A stretch of 64,000 nucleotides of DNA from Marsupella aquatica (Eukaryota > Marchantiophyta): contig OZ316893.1 of the NCBI GenBank assembly GCA_973895155.1, positions 28,364,850 to 28,428,849 of the forward strand, read 5' to 3'. Shown here one piece after another: positions 10,457-20,830 of this stretch. The notes beneath the pieces were generated by a model. It saw only the letters and a list, made by a program, of their open reading frames with translations. It searched no databases and was not told where the DNA came from. Both the position numbers and the translations under genes were made by a program. Position 1 is the stretch's first letter; the number at the start of each line of letters is the position of its first letter.

Positions 10457-11329
10457 ATGGAGCCTGGTAAACGTAGAAAGTGTGACCACCCAGCAGTGTT
10501 TACAGGGGTCAGAGCGATTTTGGTCCATGGCCAGCATGGGTTGACCAAAGTGCATTGGCCAACTGTACAGAAACGATTCTCTGAGCTCCATGGCACTGTA
10601 GTTCAGGACATCACTCCAGAGACTACACATGTTGTTGCAGGGACATGGCTATCAGTGATAAAGAAGTGGTCATGGTCCTACATGAATTCTGCAATTACTA
10701 AGCAAGGCCTAAAAGTAGTTGAGGCCTCTTGGATCACAGATTCCATAGCACATAAGATTGTACAGGATACTGAGCAATATGAGTTGTGGGAGGATGAAGA
10801 AGCTACTGCATCAGCTTGGGCTGAACAAGAAGTCTGGGAAGCAAAGGCACGGCTTGCTGATCTCCAATATGGACCTGTACTCAACAAAGGACAGAGCTCT
10901 ACAAGGCTGAAGAGTATGTTGGCTGAGGAGACGAAGCAACCAACCCCCATTCTGAAAGGGCTGAGCATGGTATTTGTGGAGGCGGGAATTGGAGAGGTTA
11001 AGTGCAAAGTGTACAAGTCCACAGTGCTTGACCTAGGTGGGACAGTGGAGGAGAATATAACAGAGGACACCACTCATGTCATTACTAAGTCATATCCCAA
11101 AGCCTGCCGCAAGTTTGGGAAGGGAGACATTCGCTTTTATGTCATGTCCCATAATGTGTTTGTGGTTTCATATGCTTGGCTTGTGGAATCAGTAGCAGCT
11201 GGGAAGCGTCAAAACCCAATGGACTATGATCTTTTTGAGGCCTGGCCACGGAAGGGTCAGGATCCTTACAGAGAGGACTATGAGACAACAAGTGAGGAAT
11301 GGGTCATTAGCGATTCTGAATCAGAGTGA
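10457..11329 (+). CDS. Tandem BRCT-domain protein (290 aa)
   Basis: Starts at the ATG of MEPGKRRKCD (10457). The same frame is open two codons earlier but only from a GTG. Residues about 14-110 read as a first BRCT fold: a hydrophobic strand, then LHGTVVQDITPETTHVV, then VVEASWITDSI with the conserved Trp of helix 3. Residues about 165-265 read as a second: LSMVFVEAGIG, LGGTVEENITEDTTHVI and VVSYAWLVESVAAGK. A charged linker (WEDEEATASAWAEQE) separates them, and the tail is acidic (SEEWVISDSESE). BRCT pairs bind phosphoproteins or DNA ends and are found in DNA-repair factors and polymerase lambda-type proteins. The gene lies between the PHD gene and the transposase on the same strand, within the transposon ends. 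A role in repairing excision sites or recruiting host repair is inference. Confidence 0.78.
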   Translation: MEPGKRRKCDHPAVFTGVRAILVHGQHGLTKVHWPTVQKRFSELHGTVVQDITPETTHVVAGTWLSVIKKWSWSYMNSAITKQGLKVVEASWITDSIAHKIVQDTEQYELWEDEEATASAWAEQEVWEAKARLADLQYGPVLNKGQSSTRLKSMLAEETKQPTPILKGLSMVFVEAGIGEVKCKVYKSTVLDLGGTVEENITEDTTHVITKSYPKACRKFGKGDIRFYVMSHNVFVVSYAWLVESVAAGKRQNPMDYDLFEAWPRKGQDPYREDYETTSEEWVISDSESE

Positions 11330-11383
11330 GGAGTAGTAGCATCAGTTTGGACACAAGTTTTTTTGTATAAATCAGATCATTGA

Positions 11384-11389
11384 AATAAA
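11384..11389 (+). promoter_or_regulatory. AATAAA polyadenylation-type signal after BRCT gene
   Basis: AATAAA lies 55 bases past the BRCT stop codon, in an AT-rich context. Plant signals are loose, so this is suggestive only. Confidence 0.4.
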
Positions 11390-11762
11390 TGTGATCTTTG
11401 AACTAATGTACCTTGTTATGGTTGGTGGCAGTTGGGCTTATTTTACTGTTGGCGGATTGTTGTTTCCTGCTGCCTGGGGGTGTCACTGTAAACGTACATG
11501 CAGAGGCGGTACATTTGAGGACAGCGGAGGAGGTGGTGACACCCTCCAACATTTAGAAATTTTGTGTCATTCACTTGACAATAGGTACACTACTTGCGAA
11601 CCTGTTTTTTTCTTTTGGGGTGGTTTAGGGTTTGTGAGAATTTAGTACACGTTATGTTAACTCTTTTGGCAGATACAGTCAGGGATATATGGAACACAAA
11701 TACCACCATTAGGCATCCTTGTTCACTGCTGTCCATGACTGCAGAGCTCCCAGCCTGTTACA

Positions 11763-14700
11763 ATGCACCCTGGTCACCACCCTCCCCAGACCCAGCCCAG
11801 GGCACAGGCACTGCCTTTGCATCATCCCACAAGGATATCACGCCATGATAATAAGCTTTGGCAGCGTGAAAGGTTACGAACCAGACTTTCAGGAGCCAGT
11901 AGGATGAGATGTCCTTGTGCAATCTGCCAAGGATCCCGTACCAGGGGTCTGAATGAGGTTTGGCGGCATATCGCGGTTCATGGAAGAGATCCACGACATC
12001 GAGTTTGGAATGATCCTGCAGAGGAAGATTCTTCCGACGAGGAGTGGAGGTTAGAATTTGATGCTGCCAATGCTGCAAGACGGGCAAGTGAGGTTCTGCC
12101 TGGTGCATTTGAAAATGTTGTAGCTGGTCTCTGTGGGTTGTCAGCTCTCCAACGGGATGGTGCTCAGGCAGCACCACGTGACGAAGGAATTCATGTGGAA
12201 GAGATGGTGAGAGACATCTTCCAAGACTTGGATGCATTTCATGATGGGCTGGACAATGAAGAGGATACGGCTGCAGATGCAAGTGTGCCCCCTGTCGAAG
12301 AGCCTCTTGATGAGTTTGAGATAGGGCAGGAAACCCCTGGGCATGATGGGATGTTTGGCTCTCCCCTGCAAATACAGGAAGGCAGGAAGTCTTTGTACCC
12401 CGGTAGCAAATGTTCTAAACTGGGATTTGTCATCATGTTCCTGAACATTTGCGGCAACCACAATGTCCCCAACGTTTTGGTTTCTGAGTTGTTGGCATTC
12501 TTGCGAACAACTGTGCTACCAGATGGTAATATTTTGCCCAAGAACATGTACGAGGCAAAAAGATGCATATCTAATCTTGGATTGAACTATGATTCGATCC
12601 ATGCCTGTCCTGATGGGCATGTTCTTTTCAGAAAGGAGTATAAAGAATCGTTGACATGCCCTAAGTGTGGGAAGCACAGGTATCGGAACTCAGGAAAGTC
12701 TATGGTTCCCGCCAAGGTACTTCGTCATTTTCCACTCATTCCCAGACTTCAGCGGATGTTCAGAAGCCGTGCCATCTCGGAGATGATGACTTGGGCAACT
12801 GACAAGAAAAGTGATGATGGGCTACAACGACATGCTGCAGATTCAAGGCAATGGAAACTCATAGATGAGATGTATCCCGAATTTGCTGCTGAGCCGAGGA
12901 ATGTCAGACTTGGGCTGTCATTGGATGGGGTAAACCCATTTGGAGACAAGAACAACAAATTTTCATGCTGGCCTGTAACTATTTTGAATTATAACCTTCC
13001 TCCTTGGATGACTACAAAGCGATTTTTTGTTCTGATGGTCCTACTGATACCAGGGCCAGACAGTGCTGTATCTGCCAACATAGATGTGTTTCTGGCTCCC
13101 CTAGTGGAGGAATTGAGAAAGCTTTGGGAGGAAGGAGTTCTCACATATGATGTCCTACAGAGGCTTGGGAGGTTAAACCCATTCATCCTTAGAGCCATTG
13201 TCATTCTGACTATAGCTGACTACCCAGCCCATGGGATGATATCAGGCCAAACAACAAAAGGATATTGTGCTTGTACTATCTGTGGGCGCAATGTCACCAG
13301 TGAGTACTCCAGAGCCCTGCAGAAAGTGATATACATGGGCCATCGTCGTTTTCTGAAGACAGATCACCCTTACAGAGAAAGACAGGCACTGATTGCACAC
13401 TTTGGCAATGAGATTGAGCAACGTGGACCCCCGGCACGAGTGACCAAAGAGGAGATCAGGCAGTGGGGAGCACTGAGGGATGACTATATCAAACGAGGGG
13501 GCAGGGAAGATGGAGTGAGTGATCCAATAAAGCGATATGGTGTAAAAAGACTGAGCATATTGGACTTGGAGCTCAAGTACTGGAGGGTAAGCCTCTTGGA
13601 GTTGATGCTAATTGGGATACATGTTTTGGTTCAGAGCATGTGCATTCATTTCGAAGAGAGAGACTAAACTTGAGGCATTTCCTGACGCTTTTGCATTGCA
13701 ACGATGCAGGAGTTTGAGCCAAGCAAACATAACATTGATGTTATGCACATTGAAAAGAATATTTGTGAGAGTCTACTCAGATTCTTGTGTGGAGAGAAAG
13801 ACACTGGTTCAGTGAGATTGGATCTTGAACAGAGGGGAATGAAACCCCATCTTTGGTTGAGGCCACATGCCCACAGAGCTGATGTGCTCTTGAAGTACCA
13901 AGCGCCCTATGTTCTGACAGACACAGAGTGGGAACTATTTGTGCAGAGGTTGAGTTCTTTGAAGGTTCCTTCAAACTATGGCAGTGCTTTCAAGAAGCAT
14001 ATCATGACTAGAAAGCTTGGTAGTATGAAAAGCCATGACTACCATATGTTGATGCAACAGGTGTTGCCTTTATGCCTGAGGGGCCTGTTGCAGAAGCCTG
14101 TTCGTACTGTGATCATGCGACTCAGTGATGTGTTTCGTCGTATTTGTGTGAAGGTTTGGGATGAAACACACTTCCCACAACTGACAGAAGATGTCGCTCA
14201 GGTGCTGTGTGACCTGGAGATTTATTTTCCTCCCGCATTTTTTGATGTCATGACCCACCTACTTGTCCATGTTGTGGAAGAGCTACACCAATTTGGGCCT
14301 GTGAGTGCTCGTTGGTTGTACCCTTTGGAACGGTACATGAAGCTACTCAAAGGTCACGTGAGAACATATTACAAACCTGAAGCAAGCATGGCTAAAGGTT
14401 ACATCAAGGATGAGACTCTGGGATTTCTGACCGAATACATAGCACAATATGAGCATGTGAAGACCAGGGTGTGGAATTCTGATGAGGAGGAAGGGGTGGT
14501 AGGTGAAGTACTGGAAGGGGCTGCAACCACAAAGAACCTGACCATATCTATGAGAGACTTGGCACATGACTTTGTATTGCACAACACTGTGGTGATGGAA
14601 CCCTGGATACAGTGAGTGCATACATGTGCTATAATCCAGTTCATGAGCTTAAATGTTGTGTTCGTGTGGTTTTCTCCTTCAGCCTGTTCATGTTTACCCA

Positions 14701-15494
14701 AGCTAATGCTGTGTGGTTGTTCGTTCAGGGAGTATGAGTCATTGAAGGCGGCCCATCCCACTGCAGGAACAACTTTTCCAGGTTTCATGGAGTGGATCAG
14801 AGTGGCAATTAGAGAGCATCACGAGACCCACCCAGACATGGATGCAGATGTTTACCTACTGTCTAATGCCCCTAGCCTGAAAGTGAAGACTTACAAACGG
14901 ATGAGAGCATATGGGAATCACTTCCGAGTGAAGGATGGTGACAGTGCCTACAGGGTGACGAATGACTGCGGGCTCATCACTGTATTTGAGCAACAGAGCC
15001 ACAATCACGACAGGGCCTGGATGGAGATGGGATATGTGGGAGAATTAGTTGACATATGGGCTCTGGACTATGGGGCGGTGTCCAGTCCTGTGATTCTTAT
15101 GAAAGGTTCATGGGTGCGGCAGGATTGGCTTGGTAACAGGGCTACCATGAAGAGAGACAACGACGGTTTCTTGCTGGCCAATTTCAGAGGGAAATTGCCC
15201 GAATGGTCTGAGCCATTTGTGTTTCCTAGTCAGGTGGAGCAAGCTTTCTTCCTGGATGTGGAAGACTCCCCAGGTTGGCGTGTAGTGTGTCATAAACAGG
15301 CCAGGCAACGCCGGATGGAAGGATCAAACCTTGAGTTTCATTTACACTCTCATAGTGCCTTTGATCGTCGGCGTTCAGACCAAGTGCCTGTAGTTCATGA
15401 TAGCGGGGACTTCATTCCTGTGACAAGGGTAGATGCATTTGCTGAAGGAGGCGAATTCAGAGATGCAGATGCCAACAGTGTGCCTGTGCCATGA
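11763..15494 (+). CDS. CACTA TnpD-type transposase, three exons (1163 aa)
   Basis: Proposed exons are 11763-13586, 13710-14611 and 14729-15494; the junctions use GT...AG and keep frame, giving 1163 codons plus stop. Residues 48-85 hold a CPC-x2-C...VWRHIAVHG zinc-type motif (Transpos_assoc domain). Residues about 275-305 carry a Cys pair (CPDGH...CPKCG). Residues about 380-510 are the Transposase_21 (tnp2) core: LGLSLDGVNPFG, NYNLPPWM, LLIPGPDS, DVFLAPLVEEL, then IADYPAHGMISG and CACTIC. Exon 2 opens with HNIDVMHIEKNICES and contains DUF4218 (YFPPAFFDVMTHLLVH, RWLYPLERYMKLLKG). Exon 3 contains DUF4216 (YGNHFRVKDGD, VDIWALDYG, EPFVFPSQVEQAFFL). This is the full domain order of plant CACTA transposases. 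It cleaves and rejoins the element ends. No stop or frameshift is seen. An upstream 5' exon cannot be excluded. Confidence 0.93.
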
Positions 15495-15540
15495 GTAATG
15501 TGAATTGTTTGCATAGACATTAGTGAGGGGAAGGATGTGT

Positions 15541-15546
15541 AATAAA
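15541..15546 (+). promoter_or_regulatory. AATAAA polyadenylation-type signal after transposase
   Basis: AATAAA lies 47 bases after the TnpD stop codon and just before the proposed start of the TnpA-like gene. Its position suits 3' end formation of the transposase mRNA. In En/Spm, TnpD and TnpA come from one alternatively spliced transcript, so separate transcripts here remain a guess. Confidence 0.45.
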
Positions 15547-15566
15547 GTAATTCTGAAGCAACACAG

Positions 15567-18500
15567 ATGTATGGATGGATGCCTGGTGATTGTGGTTGCA
15601 TTGTGTTATACGGGGTGACCATAGATGACATGTTTTTGTGGTCCAGTAGGATGGAACAGAGTGACACAGAGATGTGTGAGTATGAAAGGAAAGCTATGGA
15701 ACAACGAGCATACGTGAAAGCCAAAATCGCAGAACTGGATCTGGAAAAGGATGTGGCTGAATTGTAAGGGAACGATTCTCAACTACACCCCTCCGCTGAG
15801 TTTGTGTGACATGAATAGTTCAATGTGGCACTGAAATTGTGACTGTATTCTCATATTGGAATGTCGCAGAGCCACAGCATTTTCAAAGAAACAAAAGGAG
15901 TACGCAAGAAGGGTGACCAGCACTATCTCTGGGCCTGTGCGTCGGAGTGACAGGTTGAGCAAGAAGGTCGTACCTACAATGGCAGAATGTGGAGATGACA
16001 TTGATGCTGCACAGGTGGGTGCAGACACTAGACAAGAAGATGCAGATGATGAGTATTTTCCAGAGGAAATGGATGAGGATGGGGGTTATGAAGATGAATA
16101 CATTGCAGAGCAGCCCCAAAAGAAACATGTAAGTAGTTTTCCCAACAAGGTTTTGAGTTAAAAACTCTTGTTTAGAGGTTTCATATGTTCAGTACTACAC
16201 ATATGTACCTTGCTTAGTTCCTGACATTGTAGTTGGTGATGTGATGCAGCGTCCTGCCAGTTCTGTTTTGCCTTCGAAGCCTGTGCATGCACCATACCAG
16301 CAGGGGGGGCTGACCTCTGATCAAGGTTGGCGAGGTGGTAGTAGTGGTAGATCCCAGGCTGGTGCCCAATACTATGGCAGGGGGCAAGCTCTAGGTTATG
16401 CCCGTGGTAGAGGCAGAGCAGGTCCAAACCCACAATCTCGTGGGTATGGACGTCCACCTCAACCGTGGGGATGTGAGTATATATCTATATGCCAGTTCTT
16501 TGTGAAGGCATGGCACTCCTGAATTTCAGACTGCATATCAATTTTTGACATTGTTTGGGATGTATTGGATTCAGACAACATGAAATTCTGTCCACCTGCC
16601 ATTGCATGCAGATTCTGCCCAACCTGATTGGGCAAATGCTAGTAATGATCAGTTCCAATGTCCACAAGGACAGACATGGGTTGAACCAGGTTGGGAGGAT
16701 GGTGGTGGGTCGTGGAATGAACAAGGTTGGGAAGGTGGTGAAGGTAATTGGCAGGGATATCAAAATTCAGTACCTACAAACGCTGGAAGAGGAGCAGGTA
16801 ATGTCTGATCTTGTCAGCAATGGAAGAACTCATTATATGTGGAGTCCATTCACGTGGGGGGGACTCTGCACATGTATAATGATAGAAAATGTATGTGTGC
16901 AGGTTGGACAGTCGAACCATCGACTCAAGTATTCACTAATGCCCCTATGCAGATGCAGCACGGAAGGGGGACAGGTATGTCGGTGAATGTTCAGTTGTTT
17001 TCCTACAGTTTGTACTTAGTTTTCAGTACATATGTTTGCACACACATACCTAGAAAGTGACATCATCCGGCCCCTGTACTAGGCTGGACAGGTGGTCCAG
17101 GGTCGCAACAATTTCAGAGTGCAGTCCCTGCACAGGCATCTACAGGCAGAGCTACAGGTATGTATGTTTGAAGAATTTTTCTTGAAGTGAAGCATTGAAT
17201 GTTGCCGTCATCCATTCTGCTATATGTAGTTCTCAAGCATGAATGGCATTGTATTTTCCCAGGTGGCTTCAGAACCCCAGGTAGGGTGAATGAAGGGGTG
17301 GCCAATACAACGCCCAGTACTACCGAGAGCAGTGCACGAGGGGAGGTGACAAAGAAAGGGAACGTAAAGTTGAATGAGAGACAATGGGTGGATGCTGAGT
17401 GTCCTCGCAAGAACCGATGGCATGCTGATTTGAAAGCTGAAGTATTGCGTTGGTTAGATGTGAGTGTTATTAATTTTAAAAAACAGCATCCAAAAGATTG
17501 GAAGACTGTATGTGAAAATGTTGCTGCCAAATGGAATTATGTGGGCAGTGATGATGGCGTGGACATAGGTTGCCTAGAGAGTACAGCAGGTAAAATTATC
17601 AAGCAAGAGAGGTGGAGAATGCATAAGGCTTGGAAGGAAGGTGGGGAGAAGCCAGATATGCCTCCACCAGCCAGTTGTGATGATAAAGTGTGGGCAAGGT
17701 TAGTAGCTTATTTTGTAACAGATGCTTCAAAAAAGAAGAGTTCACAGATGACCGAGGCCAGGTTGAGTGTTCAGAACCCTAATCTGACAGGAAGGACCGG
17801 CACTGCACCGACAGCTAAACGTTTGGTAAGAATGAATGGCCTAGCTATGTAATTTATGCTACACTATGTACTATTTTTTAGTGTACTGTCCCTACATGTA
17901 AACTTTGTTTTTTAGTGTACGTTCCCTGAATATTGATCGATAACTTGTGTTTGCCATGCATGTGCAGAAAGCCCAATTGGGGCAAAGCCCTTCAAAAGAA
18001 GAGTTGAGGGCTGAAATTGTGAACACCCGGGCTCAAGAGGGTGCATCTGAATCCTCCAAGCATGTAAGTTATATGAGTTCTGATTGGTAATTGAATGACC
18101 TGCGTTGAATTTCAGGTGTACACTGTATATAACATTGATTGTGCATATATTGCCCAACATTTCATATGGAGTGATTGAACCTATACCCCTGTGTCATGTA
18201 GGGAGGTGGATCTTCACTTACAGAGATAAGTGGTCGTTTGAAGGCTGTCGAAACATGTCTTCCAGAGATCAATGAACGTTTGAATTCATTGACTGACTTG
18301 TTCCATGTGAACTTCAAGACATTAATGGAAGCTGTTGTGTCGGTGAGAGATAAAATTGATTCCAATTCTGCAGGAGTTCCACCATCACCACTTGAGGTGG
18401 CAAAGTCGATGCACTCTTCTGGCATGCCAACGACATGTAGGCTTGAAGGTAAGGCCTTTACAACTGTGTGGGATATGATTATTAAATGTATAGTTTGAAT

Positions 18501-19358
18501 TGACATTGTTTGTTGAATGTGTTATTTTCAGTAACATATATTGTGGTTGTTGTGTCCATAGAGAATAAGACAGGTGCTACAGAGAAGAAGTATGAGAACC
18601 TGGCAAATACTCGCTGTAATTTAGAGGCAACAAAGTTGCAGTCTGTACAAGCAACTTGTTTGACAGAGGGCAGTCAACCATGTTTGGATGAGGATGACAT
18701 TGGCAAGGGAGTGGATGATATCAATGTTGGGGCAAATGAGGATATCAGCAAGCATGACAATGATACCATTGAGCCAGATTCATGCTATGTAGATCTTGAC
18801 TCCATTGCAGAGATAAATGATTTGCAGAATGTATCATTCTCAATGACAGGTGTGCCTCTTGTTGAGATAAATCCAACCAAAGAGTTAGTTGGTATGACAC
18901 TCCCAGGTGATGAACCTGCTACTGTGACAGTCCTAACAGAGGAACCTACTGAGCCTAGCTTCACTACTGTGAAGAGAGGAAGCATGCGCACACGAAGCAA
19001 GTCTGCTGGTGGGAGCAGAGCCACGTCAAAGGTTTCATACAAACCTCCAAGAACAGTGCTGGCAGAAAGATCTAAGGTGGAAGTGGGGAAAGCACCTAAT
19101 GCTGAGGGACAAAGTGGCTTGTTAGCTGTTGATGAGAGTGGAACACGAGTAGGATTTGCCAGAGTGCAGGTTGGTTCCACAACGTTCCATGGCAAGAGGA
19201 TTCCCCCAGGTTATTCAGTAGTGTTAGTCACATTACTAGTGAAACCTAAAGCTGTCCTTCCCATTCCAAACACAAATGATGATCCTCCTCAAAAGACACT
19301 TGGAGATGCTGCAGGTTCTTTGGTATTATGGCCAAGCAAGTTCATAGAGGATCCATAA
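15567..19358 (+). CDS. CACTA TnpA-like protein, ten exons, Transposase_24 type (904 aa)
   Basis: Proposed exons: 15567-15763, 15870-16128, 16250-16472, 16612-16797, 16903-16974, 17083-17157, 17263-17825, 17968-18063, 18202-18448 and 18562-19358. All introns are GT...AG, 105-142 bp long, and every phase matches, giving 2715 coding bases with no internal stop. The N-terminus is charged and helical, followed by a basic/acidic block (RRSDRLSKK, then a DEEYFPEEMDED-like run). Residues about 153-337 are Gly/Gln/Trp-rich low complexity with GRG repeats encoded by short, similar exons. Exon 7 carries a Transposase_24-like region, with tryptophan-rich helices and a WARLVAYFVTDASKKKSSQM...TGRTGT motif. 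Later exons encode a helical, possibly coiled-coil region and a Ser/Thr-rich C-terminus. TnpA-type proteins bind the subterminal repeats and bring the ends together. The start could instead be the in-frame ATG at 15651. Confidence 0.8.
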
Positions 19359-19899
19359 CAATGTCATGCCATTATTTGTTTGTAGTGTGAGTCATGTTAT
19401 GTAGATTTTAGATGTCAAGAAACAGTACAAGAATCATGTCCTCTTGGAGATTCATAGTATCATGCATGTGCTTTCAGTTATCTCATCCTACAGTCATCAA
19501 TTATGAGTTCCTGTTTTGTCTAAATTACATTGATCACATTGTAAACTATTCCATTGGAATTCAAATGATCTTCATTTTTTAGCAAGATTGTGATTGTGTT
19601 TAATTCTTATGAATGTTTTATGTAGGATCTGCTTATATGATGCTTTGTTTCATGTGGATGTCATTCATGCTATGTTCATTTCTTGTATTCAATGTGTTAT
19701 ATTTCTAAAGTTAGAACATCAGGTTTCTATGTATTGTAATGTCGAGTGCTCTCTCTTCTTATGAACTGTCCCTCTGTGTTCATTAGTCATGGTTATAACT
19801 TGCATGTGAACCTTATTAGTTATAAACATGAGTATATAGAGTCCCAAATGGTTCTGTTGTGTGACGCGGGCCAGGGTCTCCATTGGTCTCTCCTGTGAC

Positions 19900-20180
19900 A
19901 CTAAATAGTCACACGCTAGTCGTTGTTGAATGCGGGTAAGTCATGTATGTGACTTACGATGTGACTCGCTGAAGTCATATTGCAGTCACGTCGAAACAAG
20001 GCTAGACTCCACAATAAAGTCACAGATCAGTCACAAATGGGTATCAAGCAAGTTGCAAAGCCCAGTATCAATAGTGACTTCCATTTTTTGGTCTCAACTT
20101 TTGCAACTCCAAGGGTCACAGCGTGGGTCAAGTCACGTTGAGTCACAATGAAGTCACATGAGCCAAAATGAGTCATATAT
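19900..20180 (+). repeat. Subterminal GTGAC/GTCAC repeat cluster
   Basis: More than a dozen GTCAC, GTGACT or close GTCAT variants occur in both orientations (for example near 19908, 19948, 19960, 19985, 20020, 20032, 20073, 20115, 20132, 20142 and 20152). Such short repeats next to CACTA ends are the usual TnpA binding sites. The left end has far fewer (about 2010, 2040, 2106), so the element is asymmetric. Confidence 0.82.
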
Positions 20181-20183
20181 TGC

Positions 20184-20213
20184 GGTCTCAGTTCACCTCG
20201 GATTCTTCTAGTG
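20184..20213 (-). repeat. CACTA right terminal inverted repeat
   Basis: Ends ATTCTTCTAGTG. Its reverse complement starts CACTAGAAGAA and has CTGAGACC at terminal positions 23-30, exactly matching the left end. It is followed by the GTG duplication at 20214-20216. Confidence 0.93.
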
Positions 20214-20483
20214 GTGGCCCCCAGTTTTGGGGGTGCGTGCACATGGGGGCGTGTGCAACCCTAATTGAGCATTGGGGGTGTAACGAGCTGGGGGTGAGGG
20301 AGGGGGAGGGGTTCCATGGGGGTTGAGGGTGAGGGTGGCCCCCAGTTTTGGGGGTGCGTGCACATGGGGGCGTGTGCAACCCTAATGTAGCATTGGGGGT
20401 GTAACGAGCTGGGGGTGAGGGTGGGGGAGGGGTTCCATGGGGGTTGAGGGTGAGGGTGGCCCCCAGTTTTGGGGGTGCGTGCA
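20214..20483 (+). repeat. 121-bp satellite resuming after the transposon
   Basis: Begins with the right GTG target copy and continues the interrupted monomer, then about two more monomers with the same GAGGGAGGGGGAGG and CCCTAATGTAGC markers as the pre-insertion block. Ends at the third spacer copy. Confidence 0.95.
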
Positions 20484-20697
20484 TTGGGGGTGAGGATGGT
20501 CAAGATTGGGGGTGAATCACCCCCAATGTATGCATACTAGGAGTGAGTCCACGCTCCTATCGCGACGAGGTGATCACAACTAGGGGTACGAGTAGTTGGC
20601 TTTTTATGTAATTTTGACTTTTTTAAAGTATTGGTAAAACGTTTCATTTTGGTGGATTTGCGCAAATAGCACGTTTTGGAACGTTACGTGCTCGCCT
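20484..20697 (+). repeat. Satellite-associated spacer, copy 3, left half
   Basis: Identical in layout to 521-734, including the 11-bp-arm palindrome (20505-20527), but it stops abruptly after GTGCTCGCCT. The continuation of the spacer is not here; a matching right half appears at 43787-44019. The 23 kb between is therefore either an insertion or a rearrangement within the spacer. Confidence 0.88.
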
Positions 20698-20830
20698 GTA
20701 TATATCTTCTCTGCACAGCGCGTGCAATGAGGCCGGTCTTCAGGCCATTTCAGGGTATTTAGGGACCGCGGTGCATGGTCTCCTACATGCAGTGCACGGT
20801 CTCAACATTTCATTATTTGGACTCCCACAA
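20698..20830 (+). repeat. GTATATATC...GCACAGCGCGTGCAATGAGG module, left copy
   Basis: Starts directly at the spacer break. The module (GTATATATCTTCTCTGCAC, CGTGCAATGAGGCCGGTC, TTCAGGCCATTTCAGGG, GCATGGTCTCCTACATGCAG) recurs several times at 42478-43092, near the other side of the 23-kb segment. Identical modules at both ends suggest that they mediated the break. Confidence 0.85.

Larger units (their letters stand above)
1971..20213 (+). mobile_element. Complete 18.2-kb CACTA (En/Spm) DNA transposon
   Basis: The element begins CACTAGAAGAA and ends TTCTTCTAGTG. The two ends share an 11-bp perfect inverted repeat, and a further CTGAGACC at the same offset (terminal bases 23-30). It is flanked by 3-bp GTG duplications inside a satellite monomer. 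The 3' subterminal 300 bp is packed with GTGACT/AGTCAC motifs, as expected for TnpA-binding subterminal repeats. Inside, all on the plus strand, are a Cys-rich ORF, a PHD gene, a BRCT gene, a TnpD-type transposase and a TnpA-like gene, none with visible disabling lesions. At 18 kb it is large for the superfamily because of about 6 kb of 5' noncoding DNA and two extra genes. Intact ends and uninterrupted satellite flanks suggest a recent insertion. Autonomous activity is inferred. Confidence 0.95.
19359..20213 (+). other. CACTA 3' noncoding and subterminal region
   Basis: After the TnpA stop, about 500 bp are AT-rich with no supported frame. From about 19900 the sequence is crowded with direct and inverted GTGACT/AGTCAC motifs up to the right terminus. 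No gene is seen. Confidence 0.75.

Noticed and set aside
11391-11907. Short plus-strand frames upstream of the transposase
   Set aside because: Overlap each other in different frames, show no domain, and lie in the presumed promoter/5' UTR of TnpD.
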